A stretch of DNA of 64,000 nt from Deltaproteobacteria bacterium (GTDB lineage Bacteria > Desulfobacterota > Binatia > UBA1149 > SPBQ01). The notes beneath the pieces were generated by a model that made no database searches, was not told the origin of the DNA, and was given only the letters and a program-made list of their open reading frames with translations. The stretch covers positions 93,400 through 157,399 of the forward strand of contig JAJCZM010000053.1 in the NCBI GenBank assembly GCA_029262375.1. Reading direction: 5' to 3'. Position 1 is the first letter of the stretch, and each line of letters begins with the position of its first letter. Below are positions 9,562 to 18,582 of the stretch, piece after piece. The position numbers and the translations under genes are program-made.

Positions 9562-10836
9562 ATGCTCGACGTCCGTCTCATTCGCGAAGATCTCGCCCGT
9601 GTAAAGGAAAAACTGGCACTGGTCGGCTGTAGCGGCGAGGAAGTGCAGGCCGTTGCCGACCTTGACAAGCGTCGGCGCGAAATTCTCTCCTCGGTCGAGC
9701 AGATGCGCAACGAGCGCAAGACGTCGTCGAAGAAGATCGGCGCCATGAAGCCCGGTCCGGATCAGGAAGCCGCGAAGGCCCAAGTGCGAGAGCTCGGCGA
9801 TCGCATGGGCGCTCAAGAGAAGGAACTCGCTGAACTAGACGAGAGATTCCGCCGCGCGATGCTCGAGCTGCCGAACCTGCCACTGGACGACGTTCCTCTC
9901 GGCGCCGACGATAGTGAAAACATCGTGACGCGCACCGAAGGCGAGCAGCGTAGTTTCGACTTCGAACCAAAGCCTCATTGGGAGATCGGAGAAGCGCTCG
10001 ACATCATCGACTTCGAACGCGGCGTCAAGATCTCCGGTACGCGTTTCTACGTGCTCAAGGGCGACGGCGCACGCCTGCAGCGCGCGCTCATCACCTTCAT
10101 GCTCGACGTGCATACTCTCGAGAACGGCTACGTCGAGATCTATCCGCCGGCGATGGTGCGTGAAGAGTGTCTGTACGGAACCGGCAACTTGCCGAAGTTC
10201 GGCGACAACCTCTACAAAGACGCCGAAGAGGATTTCTATTTCATTCCGACGGCCGAAGTGCCCGTGACCAATTTGTATCGCGACGAGATTCTCAGCGCCG
10301 CCGACCTCCCCATCAAACATGTCGCGTACACGCCGTGCTTTCGGCGCGAGAAGATGTCGGCCGGCCGCGACGTGCGCGGCATCAAGCGCGGTCATCAGTT
10401 CGACAAAGTCGAGATGGTGAAGTTCGTGCACCCCGATACGTCGAGCGCCGAGCTCCTGTCTTTGTTGGACAACGCCGAGTCCATCAGCCGCGCCCTGGCA
10501 GTCCCGCACCGAATTCTCGAGATGTGTACCGGCGATCTGAGCTTCGTGGCGGCGAAGAAGTACGACGTCGAGTTGTGGGCACCCGGTTGCCAGGAATGGC
10601 TCGAGGTCAGTTCCTGCTCGAACTTCACCGACTTCCAGGCGCGCCGCGCGAACATTCGATTCCGATCGGGCAAGGACAAGCCGCAACTCGTCCACACGCT
10701 CAACGGATCCGGGCTGGCGCTACCTCGAGTGATGATCGCTGTGTTGGAAAACTACCAACGCGCCGACGGTAGCGTGGAGATCCCCGAACGCCTGCGTCCG
10801 TACATGGGTGGGCAGGAAGAGCTACGCGCAGGCTGA
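9562..10836 (+). CDS. serS: Seryl-tRNA synthetase
   Basis: Charges tRNA(Ser) (and tRNA(Sec) where present) with serine. The 424-residue protein has the N-terminal antiparallel coiled-coil arm (about residues 25-105) that grips the long variable arm of tRNA(Ser). Class-II motif 2 appears as CFRREKMSAGRDVRG and motif 3 as LNGSGLALPRVMIAVLE. The start MLDVRLIREDL is canonical. Its tRNA substrate, tRNA-Ser(TGA), lies 4 kb away in the same window. Confidence 0.98.
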   Translation: MLDVRLIREDLARVKEKLALVGCSGEEVQAVADLDKRRREILSSVEQMRNERKTSSKKIGAMKPGPDQEAAKAQVRELGDRMGAQEKELAELDERFRRAMLELPNLPLDDVPLGADDSENIVTRTEGEQRSFDFEPKPHWEIGEALDIIDFERGVKISGTRFYVLKGDGARLQRALITFMLDVHTLENGYVEIYPPAMVREECLYGTGNLPKFGDNLYKDAEEDFYFIPTAEVPVTNLYRDEILSAADLPIKHVAYTPCFRREKMSAGRDVRGIKRGHQFDKVEMVKFVHPDTSSAELLSLLDNAESISRALAVPHRILEMCTGDLSFVAAKKYDVELWAPGCQEWLEVSSCSNFTDFQARRANIRFRSGKDKPQLVHTLNGSGLALPRVMIAVLENYQRADGSVEIPERLRPYMGGQEELRAG

Positions 10837-10882
10837 CGAAGCCGAGCAGCCGGTCCATGAATCGTCTGACTCGCAATTTTGG

Positions 10883-11410
10883 CTAGCTAATGACGCGAAT
10901 CGGCTCGCTGCCGTCCCAATCGCGCGCCGCATCGGAGACCATCTGCGGGATGTAGGCGAGATCGCCCGCCATGTTCGACACTTCGAATACCGTTCCCGGA
11001 TGCGTTTCGGTTTCGAAGTACACGAACTTCACCACACCTTCCTGCATCGTGCCGCGTTGCCCAATCTTGTGGCCTTTCGCGGTGAGCTTCTCGACCAAGG
11101 CGTCGATTTGCGCATCCCACGACGACACGTGCTGCAACCCTTCGTGGCCGGCGTCCAAGAAATCCTTGTACATGGTCTGAGTCGCGCAGTGCTGTTGGAT
11201 GAGTTCGATCTGCAAGTCGCCCGAGTTTGCGAGCGCGATCGAGATATCTGGACTGCAGGGCGTTCCTTTGTACTCGAACGTGTCGCAAGGGATGTGCGGC
11301 ATGTGGAACCAAGGTCCGACGCCGAGCACTTCCACCCAGTGTTTCATCGCGGCTTCGATGTCGCGCACGACGTAACCGTTTTGCCGAATCTCTCCGAATA
11401 CGTGACTCAT
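10883..11410 (-). CDS. VOC superfamily (glyoxalase/dioxygenase-like) protein
   Basis: A 175-residue protein with one vicinal-oxygen-chelate domain: the QNGYVVRDIEAAMKHW start, the paired beta-alpha-beta modules, and metal-ligand candidates in QIELIQ and GTVFEV. The family covers glyoxalases, dioxygenases and epimerases, so no substrate is assigned. It lies 25 bp downstream of the YjbQ gene in the same direction. Confidence 0.85.
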   Translation of the reverse strand: MSHVFGEIRQNGYVVRDIEAAMKHWVEVLGVGPWFHMPHIPCDTFEYKGTPCSPDISIALANSGDLQIELIQQHCATQTMYKDFLDAGHEGLQHVSSWDAQIDALVEKLTAKGHKIGQRGTMQEGVVKFVYFETETHPGTVFEVSNMAGDLAYIPQMVSDAARDWDGSEPIRVIS

Positions 11411-11435
11411 GATCGTTGCTACCTCAGTTCTGATG

Positions 11436-11855
11436 CTACTGGCCGAGCAGATGTAGTGCCAGGTTTCGCGTGAAGCGTCCGTGCCGATGTTCGAATACGT
11501 AGATGCCCTGCCAGGCGCCGAGCGCCATGCGGCCGGCCGCGACGGGGATCGATAGCTGGACCGTCGTCAGTGCCGACCGTATGTGTGCCGGCATATCGTC
11601 GGAACCTTCGGCCGTGTGCCGGTAGAGCGAGTCGTCTTCGGGAACAATGCGGGCGAAGAAATCGTTGAGATCGAGCACGACGTCGGGGTCTGCGTTTTCC
11701 TGAACGAGGAGCGACGCCGACGTGTGGCGAATGAAGATCGTCAGTAGACCGTCGGTAATGTCTTGCTCGCCGATCCAGTGCGCGATCGACGACGTGACTT
11801 CGTACAGTCCCGACCCCTCGGTGGACACCGACATCTGGCTGAGCGCCTGCTGCAT
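11436..11855 (-). CDS. YjbQ family (UPF0047) protein
   Basis: A 139-residue member of the secondary thiamine-phosphate synthase enzyme family YjbQ. Diagnostic motifs are GLLTIFIRHTSASL, the DDSLYRHTAEGSDDMPAHI stretch and LGAWQGIYVFEHR. Some family members show weak thiamine-phosphate synthase activity, but the physiological role is unsettled. It probably shares an operon with the VOC gene and diverges from the sulfotransferase gene across a 101-bp gap. Confidence 0.92.
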   Translation of the reverse strand: MQQALSQMSVSTEGSGLYEVTSSIAHWIGEQDITDGLLTIFIRHTSASLLVQENADPDVVLDLNDFFARIVPEDDSLYRHTAEGSDDMPAHIRSALTTVQLSIPVAAGRMALGAWQGIYVFEHRHGRFTRNLALHLLGQ

Positions 11856-11956
11856 GTCGCAACGTTAGCCGACGCGCATGGCATCCCCAAGAGTTGCCCA
11901 ACTGATTCGACTCCTTGCTCGGCGGCGGCGCGGCCGATAAGAACGAGCGCATCGCC

Positions 11957-13141
11957 ATGGCAGTCGTCGATCCGAAGTCCCCCGATTTTAGCTGGAGCAA
12001 GAGCGAGCAATCGCTGCACGAAGAGGCCATCGCCGCCGTCGGCCACGATGATTTCGGCGAGAAGAGCTATCTCGACGGGCTGCGCCGCGTTCTCGATGCC
12101 TACGACCACGAAGCCCGTTTCCAAGACGGCGGCTACGACATGGCGAAGTATCAGATCGTACACTCGCTCAAGCAGCGTCTGCGTACCGAGCAGCTTTGGA
12201 AAGAGCATCCCGGCGTACTCGATCTACCGATCGAGCGCCCGATCTTCATCACGGGTTGTGTGCGAACCGGGAGTACGGCGCTTCACTATCTCGTCGGTGA
12301 CGATCCGGATCTACAGTACTTGCCGTGGTGGCTGAGCTCTAACCCGCAGCCGCGGCCGCCGCGCGCGCAGTGGGAAGGTCATGCGGATTTCAAGGCGTCG
12401 CAAGCCGAGATGGACGCGATGTTCGCGGCCGATCCATCGATCAAGTCCATGCATTTTACGACCGCGGCCGGGCCCGAGGAATGTCGCCACTTGTTGGCGC
12501 AGAACTTCACCGACGATTCGTACGAGGTGAACGCGACGGTTCCGTCGTACGAATCGTGGTATCACGATACTCGCCACATCGAGACCTATCGGCGTCACAA
12601 GAAGCTCGTACAGTTGGTCGGGAGTACGGAAACACTGGGCCGTCGTTGGTTGCTGAAATACCCGGTTCACATTCGTCAGATCGATTGTCTGCTCGAAGTG
12701 TATCCCGACGCGTGTGTGGTGATCACGCATCGCGACCCACGCCAGGTGATGCCGTCGTACACCAACATGGTTGCCACCTACCGTGGCTTACTCGAAGGCG
12801 AGATCGACCGACCGGCCATCGCGCGCAGTCAGATGCGCGGATGGGCCAAGGCACTGAATCGTGCGACCAAGATTCGCGATCAGTTCGGCGACGACAATTT
12901 CTACGACCTCTATTTTGACGACTATGTCGCCGACCCGGTCGCCGAAGTGAAGAAGATGTACAAGCACTTCGGTCACGAGATCTCTGAAGCCGGCGAGAAA
13001 GCATTGAACGCGCACCAAGAGGCAAACCCGCAACACAAACACGGCAAACACGAATACTCCGACAAAGGCACGGGGCTCACGCAGGCCGAGATCTACGAAG
13101 CGTTCGGGCCCTACATGGATCGATTCGGCTTCGCCCCCTGA
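11957..13141 (+). CDS. Sulfotransferase family protein (PAPS-dependent type)
   Basis: A 394-residue sulfotransferase-fold protein. The 5'-phosphosulfate-binding loop is visible as PIFITGCVRTGST, the 3'-phosphate-binding region as CVVITHRDPRQVMPS, and the C-terminal part has the EANPQHKHGKHEYS motif seen in Sulfotransfer_3 proteins. The likely reaction is sulfate transfer from PAPS to a small molecule or lipid hydroxyl. Start 11957 (MAVVDPKSPDFSW) is preferred over 11915. It ends 5 bp before an aminomutase-like gene, so the two are probably one operon. Confidence 0.85.
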   Translation: MAVVDPKSPDFSWSKSEQSLHEEAIAAVGHDDFGEKSYLDGLRRVLDAYDHEARFQDGGYDMAKYQIVHSLKQRLRTEQLWKEHPGVLDLPIERPIFITGCVRTGSTALHYLVGDDPDLQYLPWWLSSNPQPRPPRAQWEGHADFKASQAEMDAMFAADPSIKSMHFTTAAGPEECRHLLAQNFTDDSYEVNATVPSYESWYHDTRHIETYRRHKKLVQLVGSTETLGRRWLLKYPVHIRQIDCLLEVYPDACVVITHRDPRQVMPSYTNMVATYRGLLEGEIDRPAIARSQMRGWAKALNRATKIRDQFGDDNFYDLYFDDYVADPVAEVKKMYKHFGHEISEAGEKALNAHQEANPQHKHGKHEYSDKGTGLTQAEIYEAFGPYMDRFGFAP

Positions 13142-13146
13142 TCGCG

Positions 13147-14460
13147 ATGGCGTACACGCGAACACCACGAACCGAGCGCGAGAACGAATTGCTTGCGATC
13201 ACCGAACGGCTGCTGCCCGCCGGTGCCCGCAATCCGACCATGAACCCCGAGCACGCGCTCATCGTCCGCGAGGCGCACGGCTCGAAGATCATCGACGAGA
13301 GCGGCAACGAGTATATCGACTATCTACTCGGCTCCGGGCCGATGCTGGTGGGGCACGCGCATCCGGCCGTCGTCGGCGCGGTTCGTGAGCAGCTTGAGAA
13401 GGGCAATGCCTATCTCATGGTGAGTGAGCCGACCGTTCGTCTGGCCGAGCGCCTGGTCGATGCCATCGCTTGCGCGGAGCGTGTCAGTTTCTGCAACACC
13501 GGCACCGAAGCCGTGTACTACGCGCTTCGACTCGCACGCGCTGCGCGTGGTCGAGACAAGATCTTGAAATTCGAGGGGGGCTATCACGGCCAAGCCGACT
13601 GGGTGTTGATGAGCAACCAATGGACGTGGCAGCCCCAAGCACTTCCGAAACCGGTTGCCAATTCGAAGGGAATTCCCAAGTCCGTCGAAGGCGAAGTACT
13701 CGTCGCGCCCTTTAACGACATCGAGGCGACCGCCGCGATCGTCGAAGCGCACGCGGACGAGTTGGCCGCGGTCATCGTCGAACCGCTTCACCGAACCGTG
13801 CCGCCGCACGACGGTTTTCTCACGAAGCTACGCGCGCTCACCGAGAAGCACGGCATCGCGTTGGTGTTCGACGAGGTGGTTACCGGATTCCGCCTCGCCT
13901 ATGGCAGTGCGCAGGAGTACTACGGCGTTACGCCCGATCTTTGTGCGATGGGTAAGAGCATCTCAGCCGGTCACCCGATCGGTGTCGTTGCGGGGCGTGC
14001 CGAGATCATGGAGCACGCCGAGGCGGTCCGTCAGATTACAGGCGGCTACGTTTCGATTACCGGAACGTATAGCGGGAACCCCGTCTCTTGTGTGGCAGCA
14101 CTTGCCGCGATCGATCTGTTCGCCGCCGACGGTGTCTATGAGGCCCTGTTCTCGAAAGGTCGTCGATTGATGACCGGCATCCAGTCGATGCTCGACGATG
14201 CGGGAGTCGCCGCGCATGTCTGTGGCGAACCGCCCGCGTTCGAAGTGTGGTTTTGTGACGCGCCGCCCCGTAACTTCCGCGACATGCTCGCCTCTGACTT
14301 CGGCGAGCGTGCGAAGTTTACGTCTGCGTTGCTCGAACGTGGCGTGATGAAGGCGCACGAGAAGTTCTTCGTTTCGTTGGCCCACAGCGACGAAGACATC
14401 GAGTTCACGCTCGAAGCCTGTCGTGAGGCCATTCGCGAGATTGCGGAATCGTCCGGCTAG
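13147..14460 (+). CDS. Class-III aminotransferase, glutamate-1-semialdehyde aminomutase-like
   Basis: A 437-residue PLP enzyme of aminotransferase class III. It has the SFCNTGTEAVYYALRLAR cofactor-binding stretch, the GGYHG motif, the Asp of VFDEVVTGFR that contacts the PLP nitrogen, and the PLP-binding Lys in AMGKSISAG. Overall it resembles HemL, but an operon with a sulfotransferase and the absence of heme genes nearby argue against a housekeeping HemL; it may instead move an amino group within another substrate. The start lies 5 bp after the sulfotransferase stop. Confidence 0.85.
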   Translation: MAYTRTPRTERENELLAITERLLPAGARNPTMNPEHALIVREAHGSKIIDESGNEYIDYLLGSGPMLVGHAHPAVVGAVREQLEKGNAYLMVSEPTVRLAERLVDAIACAERVSFCNTGTEAVYYALRLARAARGRDKILKFEGGYHGQADWVLMSNQWTWQPQALPKPVANSKGIPKSVEGEVLVAPFNDIEATAAIVEAHADELAAVIVEPLHRTVPPHDGFLTKLRALTEKHGIALVFDEVVTGFRLAYGSAQEYYGVTPDLCAMGKSISAGHPIGVVAGRAEIMEHAEAVRQITGGYVSITGTYSGNPVSCVAALAAIDLFAADGVYEALFSKGRRLMTGIQSMLDDAGVAAHVCGEPPAFEVWFCDAPPRNFRDMLASDFGERAKFTSALLERGVMKAHEKFFVSLAHSDEDIEFTLEACREAIREIAESSG

Positions 14461-14681
14461 GCGGGAGAATCGGGCAGGCCAATCCCGGCAAGTGCCGCCC
14501 GGTTCACTGCCCGCGCACTAGGCACTGAGTAGCTGCTAATCAGGGTCCGCGTGCTCGCACTGCTGCGCGCTCCTGGAAAATCCCAAAGTTCAGGCCGGGT
14601 CTGCTGGCACGTGCATTGCTCTATCCAAGGTCGAGTACGCAACGGGGACCGCTATTCAAACCTGCGTCGGGAGACGAAACC

Positions 14682-15029
14682 GTGAAGCGAATCGTTGCAA
14701 TCATCCAGCCCTTCAAACTCGAGGACGTCGAGGATGCCGTCATGAAGGCCGGCGTCGTCGGCATGACCGTGACCGAGGTCAAAGGCTTCGGTCGCCAAGG
14801 CGGTCATACCGATACCTACCGCGGCACCAGCTACGTCGTTGATTTCAAGCCGAAGCTGCAATTGGAAATTGTCGTCGAGTGTGAACGCGCCGACGAAGTC
14901 ATCGAAGCCATCGAAGCGATCATGTCTGCTACCCGTAGCGGACAAGTCGGTGACGGCAAGATCTTCGTCGAAGAGGTCGAGTCGGTCATTCAGATCCGAA
15001 CCGGCGCCTGCGGCGTTCAGGCTCTCTAA
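14682..15029 (+). CDS. P-II family nitrogen regulatory protein
   Basis: A 115-residue GlnB/GlnK-type signal protein that senses 2-oxoglutarate and ATP/ADP and controls nitrogen assimilation. The KRIVAIIQPFKLEDV start, the T-loop with Tyr51 in RGTSYVVDF (the usual uridylylation site), the Walker-like GDGKIFV and the C-terminal RTGACGVQAL are all present. The start is a GTG at 14682 with GGGAG 8 bp upstream; the longer frame from 14616 is not supported. There is no amtB or glnA beside it, so GlnB versus GlnK cannot be settled. Confidence 0.95.
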   Translation: MKRIVAIIQPFKLEDVEDAVMKAGVVGMTVTEVKGFGRQGGHTDTYRGTSYVVDFKPKLQLEIVVECERADEVIEAIEAIMSATRSGQVGDGKIFVEEVESVIQIRTGACGVQAL

Positions 15030-15138
15030 TTCGGGCGGGATCGGGCCCGTCGCCGGTCTCGCCACTACTTCGCTGGAAACCGGACACTCCGGCCGATATG
15101 AAGAGACATACGTCGTCTCTGCGATGGCGTTCTCTTCC

Positions 15139-15228
15139 GGAGGGGTGGCCGAGTCCGGTTTAAGGCACCGGTCTTGAAAACCGGCGGCCCGCAAGGGCCC
15201 GCGAGTTCGAATCTCGCCCCCTCCGCCA
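15139..15228 (+). tRNA. tRNA-Ser (anticodon TGA)
   Basis: A 90-base class-II tRNA. The acceptor arms GGAGGGG (15139-15145) and CCCCTCC (15218-15224) pair fully. The anticodon loop CTTGAAA carries TGA, a long GC-rich variable arm (GGCCCGCAAGGGCCC) follows, GTTCGAATC forms the T loop, and CCA is encoded (15226-15228). It reads serine UCA codons. Confidence 0.97.
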
Positions 15229-15320
15229 TTTCCATCAACAACGCGTGATCCCTTGCCGGAACAGCCCGGCGCATATAGCGAAGACCTCATGATCCATGAT
15301 TCCGGGGTGAGGGCGTATAC

Positions 15321-16577
15321 ATGTTGAGCTCGATCGGCGAGTTGGTTGGGCGCCTGCTTTCTGACGCGGGTATAGGCGAAGACGTTGTCTTTCTCCTGTC
15401 TCGATTGGCGATGTTGGCTGCGGTGTTCGTGCTCAGCGCGATCGCGTATTTTGTGGCCAAGCGCATCCTATTGCGTTTGATCGCCCGACTGGCCGCCAAG
15501 ACCAGCACCAAGTGGGACGACCTTCTCGTTGAGCACCGGGTGTTCTTCTGGCTGGCTCATCTCGCGCCGGCGTTCGTCATATTGCGCATGGCGCCGGCGG
15601 CGCTCGAAGGCGTTGGCGGTACGGGCGTTTTGGTCGTGCGCGCGGCGCAGGTGTACATGGTCGTCGTCGGAGCGCTTGCGACCGATGCGTTTCTCAACGC
15701 TGCGCACGCGATCTACCAATCGTTTGCGGTGTCGCGGTCCGTGCCGCTCAAGAGTTTCGTCCAGGTCATCAAACTCGTTCTCTATCTCGTGACGACGATC
15801 GTCGTGCTGGCGATTCTTCTCGGGAGGTCGCCGTTCTATTTGCTCAGCGGCATGGGCGTGCTGGCGTCGGTCCTGATGCTCGTTTTCAAGGATCCGATTC
15901 TGGGGTTCGTCGGCGGTATTCAACTGTCGGCAAACCGAATGCTATCGAAGGGCGATTGGATCGAAATGCCGAGTCACGGCGCCGACGGCGATGTGATCGA
16001 CATCGCGCTCACCACGGTCAAAGTGCAGAACTGGGATCGTACGATCACGACGATCCCGACCTACGCGCTGATAAGCGATTCGTTCAAGAATTGGCGAGGA
16101 ATGACGGACTCCGGCGGGCGGCGTATCAAACGTTCGATTCAGGTGGACGTTGGGTCGATCAAATTGTGCACGCCGGAGATGATCGAACGCTTCGCGAAGA
16201 TCGAGTACATCGCGGACTACGTTGAGACGAAGCGCGCGGAACTTACGTCGTGGAACAGCGAGCGCGGGGTCGACATGTCCGATCCCATCAACGCGCGTAG
16301 ACTTACCAATGTGGGTACGTTTCGTGCGTACATCCTGGCCTACCTCCAGAATCACCCGAAGATCCACCAAGGAATGACCCTTCTCGTTAGGCAGCTCGAG
16401 CCCAGTGCCCAGGGGTTGCCGATCGAGATTTACTGTTTCACCAACGATACCCACTGGGCTGCCTACGAAGATATTCAGGCCGACATCTTCGATCATATTC
16501 TCGCGATCGCTCGCGAGTTCGAACTCACCATTTGGCAGAACCCGTCGGGGAGCGATTTTCAGAGATTGGTCCGGTAG
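15321..16577 (+). CDS. MscS-type mechanosensitive channel (YbdG/MscM-like)
   Basis: A 418-residue membrane protein. Four or five hydrophobic segments (about residues 20-48, 72-95, 100-122, 145-170) precede the pore region. The MscS beta domain starts at LVFKDPILGFVGGIQLSANRM and the cytoplasmic part contains GDWIEMPSHGADGDV. The size and the long C-terminal domain (TNDTHWAAYEDIQADIFDHI) match YbdG, the miniconductance channel that protects against mild osmotic downshock. It follows the tRNA gene by 92 bp. Confidence 0.9.
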   Translation: MLSSIGELVGRLLSDAGIGEDVVFLLSRLAMLAAVFVLSAIAYFVAKRILLRLIARLAAKTSTKWDDLLVEHRVFFWLAHLAPAFVILRMAPAALEGVGGTGVLVVRAAQVYMVVVGALATDAFLNAAHAIYQSFAVSRSVPLKSFVQVIKLVLYLVTTIVVLAILLGRSPFYLLSGMGVLASVLMLVFKDPILGFVGGIQLSANRMLSKGDWIEMPSHGADGDVIDIALTTVKVQNWDRTITTIPTYALISDSFKNWRGMTDSGGRRIKRSIQVDVGSIKLCTPEMIERFAKIEYIADYVETKRAELTSWNSERGVDMSDPINARRLTNVGTFRAYILAYLQNHPKIHQGMTLLVRQLEPSAQGLPIEIYCFTNDTHWAAYEDIQADIFDHILAIAREFELTIWQNPSGSDFQRLVR

Positions 16578-16590
16578 CCGTTGCCTGTCC

Positions 16591-16995
16591 TCAGGACTCT
16601 TCCGGCGGACCTTCAGCAAACTGCACTACGCGGTCCGGGATGACTTCCCAGTTCGCCTTCGAGTCGACGAAGATGTGTCTGGCGATCTCGATCTGCGGAT
16701 CGTCGTTCAAACAGCCTAGCGTGATGCCGTGCACCTGATCGTTGAAGACGCCGCAAAGCGTTGAGCCGCACTTGCTGCAAAACCGAAGACCATAGCCGGG
16801 TTCACTGGAGTACGTGGTTAGCAGTTCTTGCCCGCGCGTCCACGAGAACTCGCTCGGATCGACGAGTGCATACGATGACGCCTGCGAGCTGAACGCCTTT
16901 CGACACCGTGAGCAATGGCAGGAACGTGCATCCCGCACGGTTCCAGCGATTTCGTAGGACACGGATCCGCAAAAACACTCTCCGGTCAGTTTCAT
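16591..16995 (-). CDS. GFA-family zinc protein (second copy)
   Basis: A 134-residue GFA/CENP-V fold protein with cysteine groups CFCG (residues 7-10), CHCSRC and CSKC. It is clearly different in sequence from the copy at 6170-6595, so it is a separate paralogue rather than a recent duplicate. Catalytic role unknown. Convergent with the MscS gene with a 13-bp gap. Confidence 0.83.
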   Translation of the reverse strand: MKLTGECFCGSVSYEIAGTVRDARSCHCSRCRKAFSSQASSYALVDPSEFSWTRGQELLTTYSSEPGYGLRFCSKCGSTLCGVFNDQVHGITLGCLNDDPQIEIARHIFVDSKANWEVIPDRVVQFAEGPPEES

Positions 16996-17003
16996 CCAGA
17001 CTC

Positions 17004-17795
17004 CTATGGCACCGATGCTACCTTTTCATGAAACGCCTTCGCGCAGCGTTCGAAACCGCTGCGCTCGGGGTGGATCTCGTTTGCCCATTCATTGCGTCTT
17101 ACTTGATTGCGTAGGTCTACATGATGGAAGTTCGCGAAGCTCGCATCGAGATCCTGGAGCAAGTCGTTGAATTCATCGATCAGCGATTCGAGGATATGGT
17201 CCTGTTCGTCGCGGTCTCGTATTTCTTTCGCTTTGAAGACGGGTTTGATCCACGGTCCCTTGAGATACCCCCAAGGCAGCTTGAAGGCGCCCTTCCCGTT
17301 GGCCAACGGGTAATCGTATCCGTGCGCGAAGATCTCGACGTTCGGTGCTGCCGTGGACACCCGATCGATGATGCGTTCCAATGCGCGACGTGTGCCTGTG
17401 TGTAGATGGTCTCTTAGGTCGTCGATGCGCAGCACCGGGAGCCCCGACTGCGCGTGGTTTACGAAGTGTGCCATCTCGGGGCCGACCACGTCGTTGCCGC
17501 CGGCCGACAAGAAGAACAAGCTCGGTCGTTCTTGGCGTACTTTGTCGATCGTCTTCCCGCCGAGTGTGCCGTAGGCCATGTTTTCCAACGTGTCGCCGGC
17601 GTTGCTCACGCGGTAGATTGCGTAGTCGTGATTGACGGCGAGGTAGTCGAGCAAGTCGAGCGTGGGGTGAGTTTTCGTGAACTTGGCGCCGACCTGGTAG
17701 TCGAACCACGAATCGCCTTCCGCGATGGCGACGGGGTAGCCGCGGTTTCGAAACCTGGCAAAGAAGTCGTTTCCGCGTTTGAAATTGTTTGGCAT
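17004..17795 (-). CDS. SGNH-hydrolase-like protein
   Basis: A 263-residue protein with GDSL/SGNH esterase blocks: AEGDSWFDYQ (block I Ser), SAGGNDVVG (block III Asn) and NEIHPERSG (block V His, with the usual Asp replaced by Glu two residues before). No signal peptide is seen with the chosen start. The frame is open to 17858 through a TTG, but AGGAG lies about 9 bp before the ATG at 17795 (a second ATG two codons earlier at 17801 is possible). Likely hydrolyses an ester; substrate unknown. Confidence 0.75.
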   Translation of the reverse strand: MPNNFKRGNDFFARFRNRGYPVAIAEGDSWFDYQVGAKFTKTHPTLDLLDYLAVNHDYAIYRVSNAGDTLENMAYGTLGGKTIDKVRQERPSLFFLSAGGNDVVGPEMAHFVNHAQSGLPVLRIDDLRDHLHTGTRRALERIIDRVSTAAPNVEIFAHGYDYPLANGKGAFKLPWGYLKGPWIKPVFKAKEIRDRDEQDHILESLIDEFNDLLQDLDASFANFHHVDLRNQVRRNEWANEIHPERSGFERCAKAFHEKVASVP

Positions 17796-17967
17796 CCGCA
17801 TTTTCTCCTGTATGGGGCGTGGCGTGGGGGCGGCCGAGTTCTTGGTTCTAGGCTCCAACGATTACGGCGCGCCGAAGGTCTCGACAAGCTGAGTCTATGG
17901 CCTCGCTCACTCGCCGCTGCAGATGCACCGATGGCCGCAGCTATCCGTCGGCGCTATATTTTGGACC

Positions 17968-18540
17968 ATGAACGCTGGGCCCATCATTACCGCGCTGGCG
18001 CTCGCGCTGCTGATCGCGATCTCGACCGTCATCGGCTGCGCTACCGGCGGTAGCGGATCTACCATCGGATTCTTCCCCGTCGAGCTCACGGGCAGCGCAT
18101 CGGCGGTCGTAGGTTGCGACGCCCTGGGGTTGTCCGAGGACGATGACGTCCTGATCGCGCTGACCGGCAACCGTATCCGGGTCGACACCGACGACTTCGA
18201 CTTCGATTGTCGCGGAACGATCTTCGGCGGCGCCGAGATCACCTTCGCAGATGCCGACGACCCTGCTGTCGACGGCGTGGACTTCGAGATCACGGCCAAG
18301 GACGGCTGCGGCGATCTCGACGATCTCGATTGGACCGACCTGAGGAAGGTGCGGGTAATGTTCGAGACGTTGCCTCCGGACACACCGCTCACTTGCACCG
18401 ACGCGAGCGACGCACCGGCGGGCGACCGGTTGGAGTGTGCGATCGACGCGTGCACCTTCACCATCGCCGATCCGTTGATCGTGTATCAGTTCGATCTGGA
18501 GTACGCGCTCGAAGAGGCCATCTACGATGCGCTCTACTGA
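17968..18540 (+). CDS. Putative lipoprotein, unknown
   Basis: A 190-residue protein starting MNAGPIITALALAL with a lipobox ending VIGC near residue 24 and a short Gly/Ser linker. The rest is strongly acidic (Asp-rich strands such as SEDDDVLI and DTDDFDFDC) with about eight cysteines, suggesting a disulfide-bonded extracytoplasmic domain. No family recognised. The frame is open to 17923, but the signal peptide fixes the start at 17968. Confidence 0.65.
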   Translation: MNAGPIITALALALLIAISTVIGCATGGSGSTIGFFPVELTGSASAVVGCDALGLSEDDDVLIALTGNRIRVDTDDFDFDCRGTIFGGAEITFADADDPAVDGVDFEITAKDGCGDLDDLDWTDLRKVRVMFETLPPDTPLTCTDASDAPAGDRLECAIDACTFTIADPLIVYQFDLEYALEEAIYDALY

Positions 18541-18582
18541 CGCGACGCTGTGGAGCATGGACCATCCCGACCATAGACGTGG

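Noticed and set aside
14461..14681. Non-coding RNA gene upstream of the P-II gene
   Set aside because: No recognisable structure, no conserved RNA motif and no terminator seen in the 221-bp gap.
15139..15320. Genomic-island attachment site at the tRNA-Ser 3' end
   Set aside because: No repeat of the tRNA 3' end and no integrase found in the window; downstream genes look like core genes.
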